Shown here one piece after another: positions 26,129 through 34,690 of a stretch of 40,021 bases of DNA. Under the pieces are notes generated by a model that worked only from the letters and a program-made list of their open reading frames with translations, was not told where the DNA came from and searched no databases. Source of the stretch: Lactobacillaceae bacterium (GTDB taxonomy: Bacteria; Bacillota; Bacilli; Lactobacillales; Lactobacillaceae); NCBI GenBank assembly GCA_031289015.1, contig JAITQG010000031.1:1-40021 (forward strand). The letters are read 5' to 3'. The translations under genes were made by a program, and so were the position numbers. Position 1 is the first letter of the stretch. Each line of letters begins with the position of its first letter.

Positions 26129-26967
26129 CACAACACCCGCAACCCTTTCAGCAACAATTGCACGGCCATAATCAAGACGACTGGAATAAAGATTTGGCGA
26201 ATCCGTTTAGCTGGCAAATATTGCATAATTCGCGAGCCCAGCGTTGAACCCACTAAAATCCCTAATGCCATGGGCACCGCAATCACGGGTTGAATCATCC
26301 CATGAAAGAAATACACCGTCGCAGATGCAGCAGCCGTAACCCCCATCATCAAATTCGAAGTTGATGACGATGGCTTCAAAGGCATTTTCATCACGCCATC
26401 CATCGCCATGACTTTAAACGCTCCTGAACCAATGCCCAATAAGCCTGAAGCAATCCCAGCGCCAAACATAACCGTTGCGCCACCAGGAACGTTCGTCAAT
26501 GAATAATCAATTTGTTTTTGCAAATTTTTATCATAATATGAACCGTTCAATTGTAGTTTCGTGGCCAGTGTATCCGTTTGCGCATTAACGGTGGCATCTT
26601 TTTTGTTGTGCAACTTTTGCCACATATTCCAGGCTTGGAAAATCAGCAATGAACCAAACAAGAAATATAGCACCGTGCCGTCAAACCACACGGCCAAAAT
26701 TGCGCCAATTAATGCGCCAATCGTCGTGAAAATCTCTAAAAACATCGCCACACGCAAATTCAAGACGTCATCTTTTAAAAACGCAATGGCCGAGCCTGAT
26801 GATGTGGCAATCACAGCAATAATTGAGGCGGCGATTGCATATTTAATATCAACGCCCATCAGCGTTAAAATCGGCGTCACGATAATGCCACCACCTAGGC
26901 CCAAAATCGAACCCAAGATACCCGCAAAGACCCCCGTGACTAACATTAATATAGTTTGCGTCAACAT
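26128..26967 (-). CDS. TauE/SafE (TSUP) family permease
   Basis: The 279-residue membrane protein has about eight hydrophobic segments and the duplicated TSUP glycine motifs: GILGSILGLGGGIIVTPILTLMG-type stretch near residues 15-38 and ASGLLGIGSGAFKVMAM near 173-190. Family members move sulfite, sulfoacetate or related compounds; substrate here is unknown. A charged loop of about 40 residues (NKKDATVNAQ...QKQIDY) separates the halves. A possible -10 (TATAAT, minus strand, 27002-27007) lies just upstream. Confidence 0.87.
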   Translation of the reverse strand: MLTQTILMLVTGVFAGILGSILGLGGGIIVTPILTLMGVDIKYAIAASIIAVIATSSGSAIAFLKDDVLNLRVAMFLEIFTTIGALIGAILAVWFDGTVLYFLFGSLLIFQAWNMWQKLHNKKDATVNAQTDTLATKLQLNGSYYDKNLQKQIDYSLTNVPGGATVMFGAGIASGLLGIGSGAFKVMAMDGVMKMPLKPSSSTSNLMMGVTAAASATVYFFHGMIQPVIAVPMALGILVGSTLGSRIMQYLPAKRIRQIFIPVVLIMAVQLLLKGLRVL

Positions 26968-27010
26968 TGGCAGCTCCCTTGTGAAAATTTAGATTAGTTC
27001 CATTATAACC

Positions 27011-27042
27011 AAAAACGCCAATCCCATGTTAATGGATTGACG
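27011..27042 (-). terminator. Terminator of mreC
   Basis: CGTCAATCC pairs with GGATTGGCG (9 bp, one G-U) on the minus strand, followed by TTTTT. It begins only 18 nt after the mreC stop, so no mreD is transcribed with mreC. Confidence 0.85.
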
Positions 27043-27060
27043 TCATAATGCTTTTATTCA

Positions 27061-27909
27061 TCACTTAGGAATTGCAACTGAGACAACCGGCACATTGTTG
27101 AAATCGGTCGCCGGCGTAATTTGAATGGTCTTTGACAAACCATAATCACCAGTAGATACCTTGGCCACTTTACCAACATATAAGCCAGCCGGGGTAATCC
27201 CACCAAGGCCAGACGTCGTAACCAAGTCACCCTTTTTAACGTCGACATTTGAGGTAATTTCACCCATTTCAATCAAGTTTTTAGCTTGATCAAATGCGGT
27301 AATAATCCCGTCAACCGTTTGCCCACCACTCGTTGAAACGCGAATGGCAAAGCGATTAGCGGTTTGGCTGTCATCAGAAATCAATTCAACCTTTGAATTC
27401 GTGGTATTGACCTGTGAAACGCGTCCCACAAGCCCACCAGAACCCATGACTGGCATGTCTTTTTTGATTCCTGAATTGCTGCCCCGATTGATAATCAATT
27501 GTGATTGCCAATTAACCGGTGACCGCGAAATAACCACGGCATTAACCACGTTATAATCCGTCAAAGTATCACTAATGCCCAGTTGATTCTTTAAGGCCTT
27601 ATTCTCGTTTTTCAAAATTTGGAGTTGCACTTTAGCCTGGGCCAGTTGATCAACTTTTGACGCCATCTTCTGGTTCTCTTGATACGTATCCATCAAGTTT
27701 TCCAAGCTGTTAAACCCATTATGTACCGTTCCAATTGGTACTGAAACAATGTCTGACATCCACCCCGTGACATCAGAAATAATACGGCTCGGCAATGACG
27801 GCTCGCTCTGACTGTTTTTTGATTTGGAACTGACCGTAATGACCCCGATGGTAATAATCACAATCAGGACCGCCACTACCAACCGGCGTGAGGTAAAAAC
27901 GTTCTTCAT
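27061..27909 (-). CDS. mreC: Rod shape-determining protein MreC
   Basis: MreC is a membrane-anchored scaffold of the elongation machinery outside the cell membrane. The 282-residue protein has one N-terminal membrane helix (about 9-26), a coiled coil (about 70-108) and the double beta-barrel domain with VVNAVVISRSPVNWQSQLIINRG-type start and DGIITAFDQ, LVTTSGLGGITPAGLYVG. It follows mreB by 63 nt. mreD, usually next, is absent: a terminator follows at once. Confidence 0.93.
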   Translation of the reverse strand: MKNVFTSRRLVVAVLIVIITIGVITVSSKSKNSQSEPSLPSRIISDVTGWMSDIVSVPIGTVHNGFNSLENLMDTYQENQKMASKVDQLAQAKVQLQILKNENKALKNQLGISDTLTDYNVVNAVVISRSPVNWQSQLIINRGSNSGIKKDMPVMGSGGLVGRVSQVNTTNSKVELISDDSQTANRFAIRVSTSGGQTVDGIITAFDQAKNLIEMGEITSNVDVKKGDLVTTSGLGGITPAGLYVGKVAKVSTGDYGLSKTIQITPATDFNNVPVVSVAIPK

Positions 27910-27972
27910 TATTTAGCTTCCTCTTGAAACGAAAGAACGTCGCCCCAGATATGGTGCGGCGCTCCTTGTTAA

Positions 27973-28977
27973 TTAATTGTTTTTTAATACATCAATTGAC
28001 TTCAATGCTTCACCGGTACCGATAACCACGGCATCCAATGGTTCTGGTGCGATAAAGACCGGCACTTTGGTAGCTTCAGCAATGACATTGTCGATATTCT
28101 TCAACAATGCGCCACCACCCGTCAAGACGATTCCGTGGTCGATTACGTCAGCAGCAATTTCAGGTGACGTTTCTTCCAACGTTTCCTTGATGGCCGTGAT
28201 GATTTCAGCCACGACATCCTTAATGGCAATCGCTACATCTTCAGCTTTAATTTCAACCGTCTTTGGCAAACCAGTTACCAAATCACGCCCACGCGCATTT
28301 GAAGAAGGTAATTCCTTGGCGGCCAAGACATCAGCAGACCCAATTTCCATCTTCAAACGTTCAGCGGTTTGTTCACCAATCAAGACTGAGTACTTTTGGC
28401 GAATGTAAGTCATGATGGCTTCATCAAACTTATCGCCGGCCATCCGGATTGAACGTGATGACACGATCCCACCAAGTGAAATTGTGGCTACATCAGTCGT
28501 TCCACCACCCATGTCAACAACCATTGAGCCGGTTGGTTCCATAACGGGCAAGCCAGCCCCAACGGCAGCCGCAAACGGTTCTTCGATGACATATGCATCA
28601 CGTGCGCCAGCCACCCGAGCAGCGTCAATTACGGCGCGTCGTTCAACAGCCGTAACGCCTGAAGGTACCCCAACTGTCACATATGGCTTTGAACCACGGC
28701 CACCCAAAGCTTTACCAAGGTAATACTTCAACATGGCAACTGTGGTTTCGTAATCAGCAATTACGCCGTCACGCATTGGACGGATCGCCCGGATTGAACC
28801 TGGTGTCCGGCCTAGCATATCTTTGGCAGCAGCTCCCACAGCAACTACTTCGTTAGTCTTAGTATTACGCGCCACAACTGATGGTTCGCGCAAAACGATT
28901 CCCTTACCATCGATGTAAACAAGCGTATTTGCAGTTCCTAAATCAATTCCGACATTTCGAGTTCCAAATGAAAACAC
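27973..28977 (-). CDS. mreB: Rod shape-determining protein MreB
   Basis: MreB is the bacterial actin that guides lateral wall synthesis. The 334-residue protein starts [21 protein letters not shown] from a GTG codon; AAGGGAA lies about 10 nt upstream. Phosphate and adenosine motifs are present: [13 protein letters not shown] and [11 protein letters not shown]. It is full length. The run JAB protein-mreB-mreC matches the radC-mreB-mreC order of many Firmicutes. Confidence 0.97.
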   Translation of the reverse strand: MFSFGTRNVGIDLGTANTLVYIDGKGIVLREPSVVARNTKTNEVVAVGAAAKDMLGRTPGSIRAIRPMRDGVIADYETTVAMLKYYLGKALGGRGSKPYVTVGVPSGVTAVERRAVIDAARVAGARDAYVIEEPFAAAVGAGLPVMEPTGSMVVDMGGGTTDVATISLGGIVSSRSIRMAGDKFDEAIMTYIRQKYSVLIGEQTAERLKMEIGSADVLAAKELPSSNARGRDLVTGLPKTVEIKAEDVAIAIKDVVAEIITAIKETLEETSPEIAADVIDHGIVLTGGGALLKNIDNVIAEATKVPVFIAPEPLDAVVIGTGEALKSIDVLKNN

Positions 28978-28999
28978 GGCACTATTCCCTTTTCTCTCT

Positions 29000-29029
29000 G
29001 TTATATTTCAATTTTTGGTTATTAGTCAC
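29000..29029 (-). promoter_or_regulatory. Candidate mreB promoter
   Basis: GTGACT (29024-29029), 18-nt spacer, TATAAC (29000-29005) on the minus strand, 23 nt before the mreB GTG. Moderate match. Confidence 0.4.
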
Positions 29030-29062
29030 ATGCATTTTTATGATGTGATGCTGTGTTCAAGT

Positions 29063-29491
29063 TTAACACATATTTGCATGAGTAGTCCATAATTCTAAAA
29101 GCGTTTCTAAACGAATTTGGGGCAGTTTTTCCAACTCAAAATAACTCAAATAATCCGTGCGCGTTACCACCAAAAAATCCAACACGTGAATTTGCAAGAG
29201 ACTGCCACACAACACCAATTGGCGGGCGACTTGCACATCCCCATTAGATAAACTCACTTTCCCACTGGGATGATTATGCGCGACCACGATACCATAAGCA
29301 TTGAGTGCAACGCCGCGCCGAAATACATCACGTGGATGAATCATCACCTTATCCAGCGTCCCTTTGGCAATGCAAGCAATGTCTAAAATGCGCAATTGCG
29401 TGTCAAAATACAGCACCCAACATTCTTCTTGCGGCAAATCACCAATCTTTTCTTCAAGCAAGCGTGCAATTTGTTCCGTCGATTCAACCAT
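29063..29491 (-). CDS. JAB-domain protein, short RadC relative
   Basis: This 142-residue protein matches only the C-terminal JAB/MPN domain of RadC (UPF0758): a start at STEQIARLLEEKIGDLPQEE, then the metal motif AHNHPSG...SNGD and VLDFLVVTR. The N-terminal helix-hairpin-helix half of typical RadC (total about 220 residues) is absent. An AGGAGG site sits directly before the ATG, so the short form is a real gene rather than a visible fragment. It holds four cysteines, many for this window. RadC's function is unsettled; it is not a proven repair protein. Confidence 0.85.
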   Translation of the reverse strand: MVESTEQIARLLEEKIGDLPQEECWVLYFDTQLRILDIACIAKGTLDKVMIHPRDVFRRGVALNAYGIVVAHNHPSGKVSLSNGDVQVARQLVLCGSLLQIHVLDFLVVTRTDYLSYFELEKLPQIRLETLLELWTTHANMC

Positions 29492-29559
29492 ATTTTTTCC
29501 TCCTCACCCCTACATAAAGAAAATGCCACCAAACTACCAAAATGTTGTAAATTTAGGCG

Positions 29560-29565
29560 TATAAT
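29560..29565 (+). promoter_or_regulatory. Candidate -10 of the VOC gene
   Basis: TATAAT, 29 nt before the VOC start codon, with no clear -35. It is the only plus-strand promoter candidate I can tie to a gene here. Confidence 0.3.
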
Positions 29566-29594
29566 TTAAAAAAAGATGTTAAAGGAGTAAAAAT

Positions 29595-29924
29595 ATGCGT
29601 GTCAGTCAAATTAAGCCAAGTACGATTGGAGCCCAAAACATCGTCCGCGCCGTGCGCTTCTATCGCGAAGTTTTCGATTTACCGGCTGAGTTTGGGGCAA
29701 ATGAAGCGGCCCACTTGTCATTACATGGTGATCAAATCCATTTCACCTTGAGCGAGACCCCCACGACGGTAGAAGTTTTGGTCAACGACAAGCCGATTGA
29801 CGTGGAAAATCATTTCAAAAATTATTACGTTGAACAAACGCAACCTAGCGAAATTATCGATGGCCACACCGTGTTTCATATCGCCGATTTTGAAGGCAAC
29901 CACATCATGGTGGTGACAAAATAA
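29595..29924 (+). CDS. Small VOC (glyoxalase/bleomycin-resistance fold) protein
   Basis: The 109-residue protein has the VOC start pattern NIVRAVRFYREVFDLPAEFG and ends HTVFHIADFEGNHIMVVTK, like family members that bind small ligands or metal. It is shorter than usual (about 120-130), and the substrate is unknown. It is the only plus-strand gene in the window, with TAAAGGAG upstream, convergent with degV and sharing a bidirectional terminator with it. Confidence 0.8.
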   Translation: MRVSQIKPSTIGAQNIVRAVRFYREVFDLPAEFGANEAAHLSLHGDQIHFTLSETPTTVEVLVNDKPIDVENHFKNYYVEQTQPSEIIDGHTVFHIADFEGNHIMVVTK

Positions 29925-29952
29925 AACCCGTGAGCAACGCGCCCGCGGGTTT
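29924..29952. terminator. Bidirectional terminator between the VOC gene and degV
   Basis: AAACCCGTG and CGCGGGTTT form a 9-bp stem (one G-U) with T runs on both strands, serving the converging genes. Confidence 0.88.
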
Positions 29953-29957
29953 TTAGC

Positions 29958-30830
29958 TTAAATTTGGTTAAAATCAGTACCCCAGATGAAGCCCATGGCC
30001 TTTTCACCAGTATGCACACTGATGAATGCGCCGATTGGTCCACGTTCAACAATGACTTGGTCTGCTGGATATGCAGCCGTAATTTCTTCGGCCCACTTGT
30101 CAGCGATTCCCCCATTGTTCGCATCGATGATCGATACGCGAATTGGCTTGGAAGCATTGGCCACCACTTCAGCAAAGTCTGCTTGGATATGTGCCCAAGC
30201 TTTTTTCATTTGCCGTTCTTTACCGATGGCTTCAATCTTGCCATCCTTGAAAGTCAACATTGGCTTGATATTCAAAAGTGAGCCAACTAATGCGGTCCCA
30301 CCAGAAATCCGGCCCGTGCGTTGTAAGTGCTTGATGTCATCGACCACAAACAAAACTTTGGTACTTTCCCGCAATTCCGTCAACGCCGTGATGATGTCAT
30401 CAAGGGGCGTGTCGGCCAAGGCTAATTTAGCCGCCAACAAGGCTTGATTGCCGGCGCCAGCAGCCGCGATCATTGAATCCCAAGCGGTTACTTGAATATT
30501 TTCAACCGTCAACGCCAAACTTTGCAACGTTGAAAAAGTCCCTGAAATCCCAGCTGATAAACTAACTACAATCACATCAGTGTAGCCAAGTTCAGCGATT
30601 TCATTGAACTTAGCCAACCAAATGCCCGGCTCGACTTGTGAAGTTTGCAACGGTGTCTCAGACGTGCGTTGGAAATCATAAAACTCAGGCAAGGTCGCCC
30701 ACGATTCGTTTTCATGATAAACCTGGTCGCCAACAACAATCGGTGCATTGACGGCAAAAATGTTATATTCAGTTAATTGAGCGGGCGTTAAGTTACTTGA
30801 ACTGTCCACCAAAACGGCAATTTTTGACAT
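29958..30830 (-). CDS. DegV family fatty-acid-binding protein
   Basis: DegV proteins bind a fatty acid and, in several Firmicutes (FakB), present it to fatty acid kinase for phospholipid synthesis. The 290-residue protein has the N-terminal VDSSSNLTP motif, SLSAGISGTFST in the first domain, and the C-terminal DIKHLQRTGRISGGTALVGSLLNIKPML segment. Which fatty acid it binds is not predictable. It has its own promoter and is a single-gene unit. Confidence 0.93.
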   Translation of the reverse strand: MSKIAVLVDSSSNLTPAQLTEYNIFAVNAPIVVGDQVYHENESWATLPEFYDFQRTSETPLQTSQVEPGIWLAKFNEIAELGYTDVIVVSLSAGISGTFSTLQSLALTVENIQVTAWDSMIAAAGAGNQALLAAKLALADTPLDDIITALTELRESTKVLFVVDDIKHLQRTGRISGGTALVGSLLNIKPMLTFKDGKIEAIGKERQMKKAWAHIQADFAEVVANASKPIRVSIIDANNGGIADKWAEEITAAYPADQVIVERGPIGAFISVHTGEKAMGFIWGTDFNQI

Positions 30831-30864
30831 TATAAAAACCCCATATCATCAAATTTATCTGCTA

Positions 30865-30894
30865 AGTATAGCAATTTGAAATGTGGTTTAGCAA
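30865..30894 (-). promoter_or_regulatory. Promoter of degV
   Basis: TTGCTA (30889-30894), 18-nt spacer, TATACT (30865-30870) on the minus strand, 35 nt before the degV start. Confidence 0.65.
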
Positions 30895-30976
30895 ATGATT
30901 GGGTTACTAATTTATAACAAGTTTAACTTTATTGATTTTAATATCGCTATTTTATGTCAAACTCAATTTGAATTAA

Positions 30977-31004
30977 AAAAGCAGCCGTTGAATAGGCTGC
31001 TTTT
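30977..31004. terminator. Terminator of the DUF898-like gene
   Basis: AAAAGCAGCC and GGCTGCTTTT form a 10-bp stem with an 8-nt loop; a TTTTTT tract follows on the minus strand and a shorter T run on the plus strand. Confidence 0.9.
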
Positions 31005-31014
31005 CTTGAAATAT

Positions 31015-31335
31015 TTAATTTACAAACGTTGTGTTTTTAGCTTTCCAGTCTTCCAGCTTGATACCAACCCAGAAACCGTAAATTCCCAGCGTGATAACAA
31101 TCAGTACAAACCACTTAATCCAGTTACCAAACAAGCCGACTGCTGACCCATAAAACTTCATCCGCTTGCCTTCAATGACTGTATGATTGATCTTCCAACC
31201 ATAAATCCAACAAAGTGCCAATGGATAAGCAAGTCCAAGCGTACATACTGTAACAAGTCCGCCTAAAATCGTCCACGCAATCAAACCAAGTAATCCACCA
31301 TCAAAAAATGAATCCCGTCCATATTTTGTTTCCAT
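31015..31335 (-). CDS. DUF898-like small membrane protein
   Basis: The 106-residue protein has hydrophobic helices around residues 15-45 and 70-92. The repeated pattern TLGLAYPLALCWIYGWKINHT and TLGIYGFWVGIKLEDW resembles the YjgN/DUF898 family, in which such ITLGIYxFW segments recur. No function is established. It belongs to the accessory block and may be transcribed alone; two short palindromes (ATCCGGAT and GTAGCCGGCTAC, 31460-31471) lie in the 171-bp gap upstream. Confidence 0.6.
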   Translation of the reverse strand: METKYGRDSFFDGGLLGLIAWTILGGLVTVCTLGLAYPLALCWIYGWKINHTVIEGKRMKFYGSAVGLFGNWIKWFVLIVITLGIYGFWVGIKLEDWKAKNTTFVN

Positions 31336-31506
31336 AATTTTTCTCCCATTATTACTTAATGATTACACATTAAGACCTCGGTTAGTAGTCACATACAATT
31401 CTACCAGCTAGCGGTTAAAATCTGTGATATCCGGATTCTTTGGGAATTTTCCACATATCGTAGCCGGCTACTAAATATTAACAATCAGCCCCTTTGTCTG
31501 TTTGAA

Positions 31507-32091
31507 TTATCGTGCTAGAATGCTAGCCTTTTTCGCCTCGAATTCAGCGTTTGTTAATACACCTACATCTAGCAAGTTTTTTAACTCTTTTAATTCAACA
31601 ATATACGCCGGTGTTACACTTTGTTCATTAGTCGCAATTACCTTTGGTGCATCATTAGTGTTTGTTGTTTCCGCGAGTTTGTTAATCCTCTCAACAACAC
31701 CAATAACCCCACCCTTAGCAATACCTTCAAACGCAACTTTTTTAAAGCCGTTCGTAACAATGATATTCCCAAACAATGGTCCAATGTTATAATTCACGCC
31801 GTTTATGTGGTGCTTAGGAATTTCAGTTACCTTCACCCCAAACACCATGCCTTTGTCAACAAACAGCAAGCGTTGACTAGTCACCACGAAAACACCTGAA
31901 CCAATACTACTATTAGCAGCAGTAGCGTTGCCCGTCGAGGTAACATATGTCATAAATCCAGAAGCCAGCGCAAGAATTTCTTCATCGGCTTTAATTACTT
32001 CTGGTAAAAATTTGTATTCTTTTTTGGTTAATACCCCAGAAACTACATAAGCTGTCTGTAATTTGTCATTAAAATCTTGTGTTGTTATCAT
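31507..32091 (-). CDS. PH-like and SHOCT domain protein
   Basis: The 194-residue protein has a bacterial PH-type domain (about 25-130: LPEVIKADEEILALASGFM, VFVVTSQRLLFVDKG, IPKHHINGVNY) and a C-terminal SHOCT motif (KELKNLLDVGVLTNAEFEAKKASIL). Such proteins are probably soluble and cytoplasmic or peripheral; the SHOCT part is thought to mediate oligomerisation. ATG 32091 has GGAG at proper spacing; the ATG two codons earlier abuts it. It follows the first of the two paralogues described next, probably in one operon. Confidence 0.8.
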   Translation of the reverse strand: MITTQDFNDKLQTAYVVSGVLTKKEYKFLPEVIKADEEILALASGFMTYVTSTGNATAANSSIGSGVFVVTSQRLLFVDKGMVFGVKVTEIPKHHINGVNYNIGPLFGNIIVTNGFKKVAFEGIAKGGVIGVVERINKLAETTNTNDAPKVIATNEQSVTPAYIVELKELKNLLDVGVLTNAEFEAKKASILAR

Positions 32092-32119
32092 GCTCATCTC
32101 CTGTTTTACAACGCATCAG

Positions 32120-32911
32120 TTAGAAATCTTCACCTTGTTTGTAGAGCAAATTTGTTCCCGTCCAAATTGAATATGATTTCAAAGTAACATGATCCGTCCC
32201 GTAGATTGCATTAGTATCATTGGCCGCTTCATTCAATATATCCTTCCAATACTGAGGATTTTTATAAAATTCCTTTTGCGTTGGTAAGGAATTAGAAGCA
32301 AGCAACACCGTGATATAATTTTCAGTTTGTTCGATTGGTTGCTCCTCATATCGTGTTAGGTCATCACCTTTAGCTAATTCATACCCAATACCAATCGTCT
32401 TGAGTTCCTCATTTAGCTTTTTTTGTTTCGGGTCGAGATTTTCAGTTTCGTTAGCAACAGAACTAGCCGCAACAGAACTACTTACCGAACTACTTGTCTT
32501 TTCTACTCTTTCGGGCGCTGCATTTGTAAATACTTCCACATAGTCCAAAATGGTGTGATATTCGATTTCCGTCACTTTAGCTTTGGGATCATGAATCGTA
32601 TCACCGTCAATATTTTTTTCTTTGATGGTGGCCCCTTTATCAATTTTAAAAATCATTTTCTTGACTTGTGCATAGCTTTTGCCATCAACATTCAACTGAT
32701 TATATTGTTCTTTTAACTCATCTGCGTCGCTGAGAGAATCAGTCGTCACTTCAGTATCTGCAGCTTTTGTTGTAGAAGTATCAGACGAGAACCCGCCAGT
32801 CATACCTACCACCACAGCGATAAATATCAAGGCTACGAATTCCACATACCCAACTACAATGACCCAAAACCACCACTTTTTATGCAATGGCTTTTTAACT
32901 ATCCTATACAT
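32120..32911 (-). CDS. Membrane-anchored protein of unknown function, paralogue 1
   Basis: This 263-residue protein has a short basic N-terminus (MYRIVKKPLHKKWWFW), one membrane helix (about 14-36) and an outside part. Residues about 60-130 are closely related to the neighbour encoded at 32953-33759 (GKSYAQVKKMIFKIDKGATIKEKN type stretch, YHTILDYVEVFT). A Ser-rich linker follows (138-155), then a C-terminal half unlike the neighbour's (KKLNEELKTIGIGYELAKG, SYSIWTGTNLLYKQG). I do not recognise the C-terminal domain. Confidence 0.7.
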   Translation of the reverse strand: MYRIVKKPLHKKWWFWVIVVGYVEFVALIFIAVVVGMTGGFSSDTSTTKAADTEVTTDSLSDADELKEQYNQLNVDGKSYAQVKKMIFKIDKGATIKEKNIDGDTIHDPKAKVTEIEYHTILDYVEVFTNAAPERVEKTSSSVSSSVAASSVANETENLDPKQKKLNEELKTIGIGYELAKGDDLTRYEEQPIEQTENYITVLLASNSLPTQKEFYKNPQYWKDILNEAANDTNAIYGTDHVTLKSYSIWTGTNLLYKQGEDF

Positions 32912-32952
32912 ATTTTCACCGTCTACAATCTTTTGATTAACCTGTATCTCAA

Positions 32953-33759
32953 CTATTGATTGATTTTATACTCAGCATCTTTTTTGTAGAAACTACCTTG
33001 CTTAAACTCAATTGTGACTGGCGTGGTTTCGTCCTCCAGTGAAAATGAGTACGTTCCAGAAGTGGTTGCCCCTGGATTTAATTGGTCTGACAAGTGATCA
33101 TCAGCCCCATCCATTTTAATAGCATATTCCAAGGTGTTTGATGTCGTCCCATTGTTTTGAATTACATTAGCGACTTCAAGAAATAGCATTTGAACATCCA
33201 TCACTTTATTTCCAGTGTTAGTAACCGTGAAGTTAATATCCATGACTGGTTTTCCTTCGAAATCTTGGCTTTTTTCGGCACTATCAATCTTTAGGATGGC
33301 GTTTTTGCCAGTGTATGTCTTTGTTGCATCATCCCAAGCACTTGTAGTTGAACCCGCCTTAGTTTCAGAGGTGGTCTTTGTCGGTTTTACATCTGTGAAT
33401 ACTTCCACATAATCCAAAATTTTATGATACGTAATTTCTGTTACCTTCGCATCAGGCATATGAATAGTATCACCAGCGGTATTCTTTTCTTTAATCGTAG
33501 CTAGCTTATCAATTTTGAGAATCATCTCCTTGACTTGCGAATAGCTCTTACCAGTCACATCTAAGGCATTATATTTTTCTGAAATAGCATCACGATCTTT
33601 CGTGGCATTATCAATTTTTGCAGTTGAAACCGTAGCTGTGGCGTCTGCTTCTTCGTCTCCGCCACCAGCTACAGCCGCCATTACCGGCAATACCACAAAT
33701 ACAACAATTACCCAAACCCACCATTTCTTATAAAACGGCTTTTTAACTTTAACTTTCAT
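32953..33759 (-). CDS. Membrane-anchored protein with DUF5067-like C-terminal domain, paralogue 2
   Basis: The 268-residue protein has a basic N-terminus (MKVKVKKPFYKKWWVW), one membrane helix (about 14-32), the shared module (about 58-125: YNALDVTGKSYSQVKEM, YHKILDYVEVFT) and a beta-rich C-terminal domain with DINFTVTNTGNKVMDVQMLF and FKQGSFYKKD, resembling the DUF5067/telokin-like domain of surface proteins in lactic acid bacteria. It is the first gene of the block; a TA-repeat promoter region lies upstream. Confidence 0.72.
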   Translation of the reverse strand: MKVKVKKPFYKKWWVWVIVVFVVLPVMAAVAGGGDEEADATATVSTAKIDNATKDRDAISEKYNALDVTGKSYSQVKEMILKIDKLATIKEKNTAGDTIHMPDAKVTEITYHKILDYVEVFTDVKPTKTTSETKAGSTTSAWDDATKTYTGKNAILKIDSAEKSQDFEGKPVMDINFTVTNTGNKVMDVQMLFLEVANVIQNNGTTSNTLEYAIKMDGADDHLSDQLNPGATTSGTYSFSLEDETTPVTIEFKQGSFYKKDAEYKINQ

Positions 33760-33798
33760 TCCTACTACCTACTTTCAATTTTTACATACTTGACAAAG

Positions 33799-33814
33799 TA
33801 TATATATATATATA
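33799..33814. repeat. (TA)8 tract in the promoter region of the paralogue operon
   Basis: Eight TA dinucleotides sit 40-55 bp upstream of the 33759 start codon. On the minus strand TTACAA followed by about 18 nt reaches TATATA, so the tract could supply the -10 element. Changes in repeat number would alter promoter spacing. No other such tract is seen in the window. Confidence 0.55.
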
Positions 33815-33878
33815 GGGGCGTGCACGTTTTGTAAGTATTGTTTTACGGAATTGTCTCATTTTTATGAATTGTATGAAT

Positions 33879-33904
33879 TAAAAAAATGCAGCCCACAAGG
33901 ACTG
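33879..33904 (-). terminator. Terminator of the TrpXYZ-type operon
   Basis: GCAGTCC pairs with GGGCTGC (7 bp, one T-G) around TTGT on the minus strand (33888-33904), followed by ATTTTTTT. Confidence 0.85.
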
Positions 33905-33919
33905 CGTTTTGCGCTGTTA

Positions 33920-34690
33920 TTAATAAATATGGAAATACTCCAACAAGTCAGGAATCGTCAATTTTGTCTTGTCATCCCCACTCACGTCCAATGAAATCGC
34001 CCCATCATTCATGATCAACAAGCGATTACCATACTTAATGGCATCTTCCAAATGATGCGTAATCATCAAAGCGGTCAAGCCGTCTTCATGAATTCGCTCA
34101 TTGGTCATGGCCATCAGTTGCTCACTCGTCTTTGGATCAAGGGCCGCTGTATGTTCATCTAGTAACAACAAATCTGGCCGGCGCCGTGTGGCCATCAAAA
34201 AACTCAAGGCTTGGCGTTGACCACCCGACAAATCACCCGTTGCCATCTCCAAACGTGAATCCAACCCATTACCCATCGTGGCGGCCACCTGTACGAACTC
34301 GTCGCGCTTTTCAGCATTTAAGCCCCGGTTCTTCAAGCGGCGCGACAACCCACGACGTTCAGCTAACAATAAATTCTCCGCAACGGTCATCCGCGGTGCC
34401 GTTCCTAACTTAGGGTCTTGAAAGACGCGTGCCAAAAATGATGTTCGATCAGTTTCGCTAAGTTTCGAAATATCTTTGCCACTGACCAAAATTTGACCTG
34501 ACGTCAATGGTAGTGTCCCAGCAATCACGTTGAACAACGTCGACTTGCCAGCCCCGTTAGAACCCAACAAGGTCACAAAGTCGCCTTCATGAATTTGCAA
34601 ATTAACTTGCTTTAAAATTGTTTTTTCTTCACTCGTCCCAGCGTTGACCACGACGGTTGCATCGATTAATTCTAAATTCGCATTAGTCAT
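33920..34690 (-). CDS. trpZ: TrpXYZ-type ABC transporter ATP-binding protein
   Basis: The 256-residue ATPase has Walker A GSNGAGKST (about 43-51), Q-loop VFQDPKLG, signature LSGGQRQA, Walker B LLLLDEHTAALDP and switch His in ITHHLEDA. The E in LDEHTAALDP is the catalytic glutamate. It overlaps the permease gene by 8 nt and ends the operon. It would energise uptake of the ligand bound by the protein encoded at 35587-36588, proposed to be tryptophan. Confidence 0.9.
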   Translation of the reverse strand: MTNANLELIDATVVVNAGTSEEKTILKQVNLQIHEGDFVTLLGSNGAGKSTLFNVIAGTLPLTSGQILVSGKDISKLSETDRTSFLARVFQDPKLGTAPRMTVAENLLLAERRGLSRRLKNRGLNAEKRDEFVQVAATMGNGLDSRLEMATGDLSGGQRQALSFLMATRRRPDLLLLDEHTAALDPKTSEQLMAMTNERIHEDGLTALMITHHLEDAIKYGNRLLIMNDGAISLDVSGDDKTKLTIPDLLEYFHIY

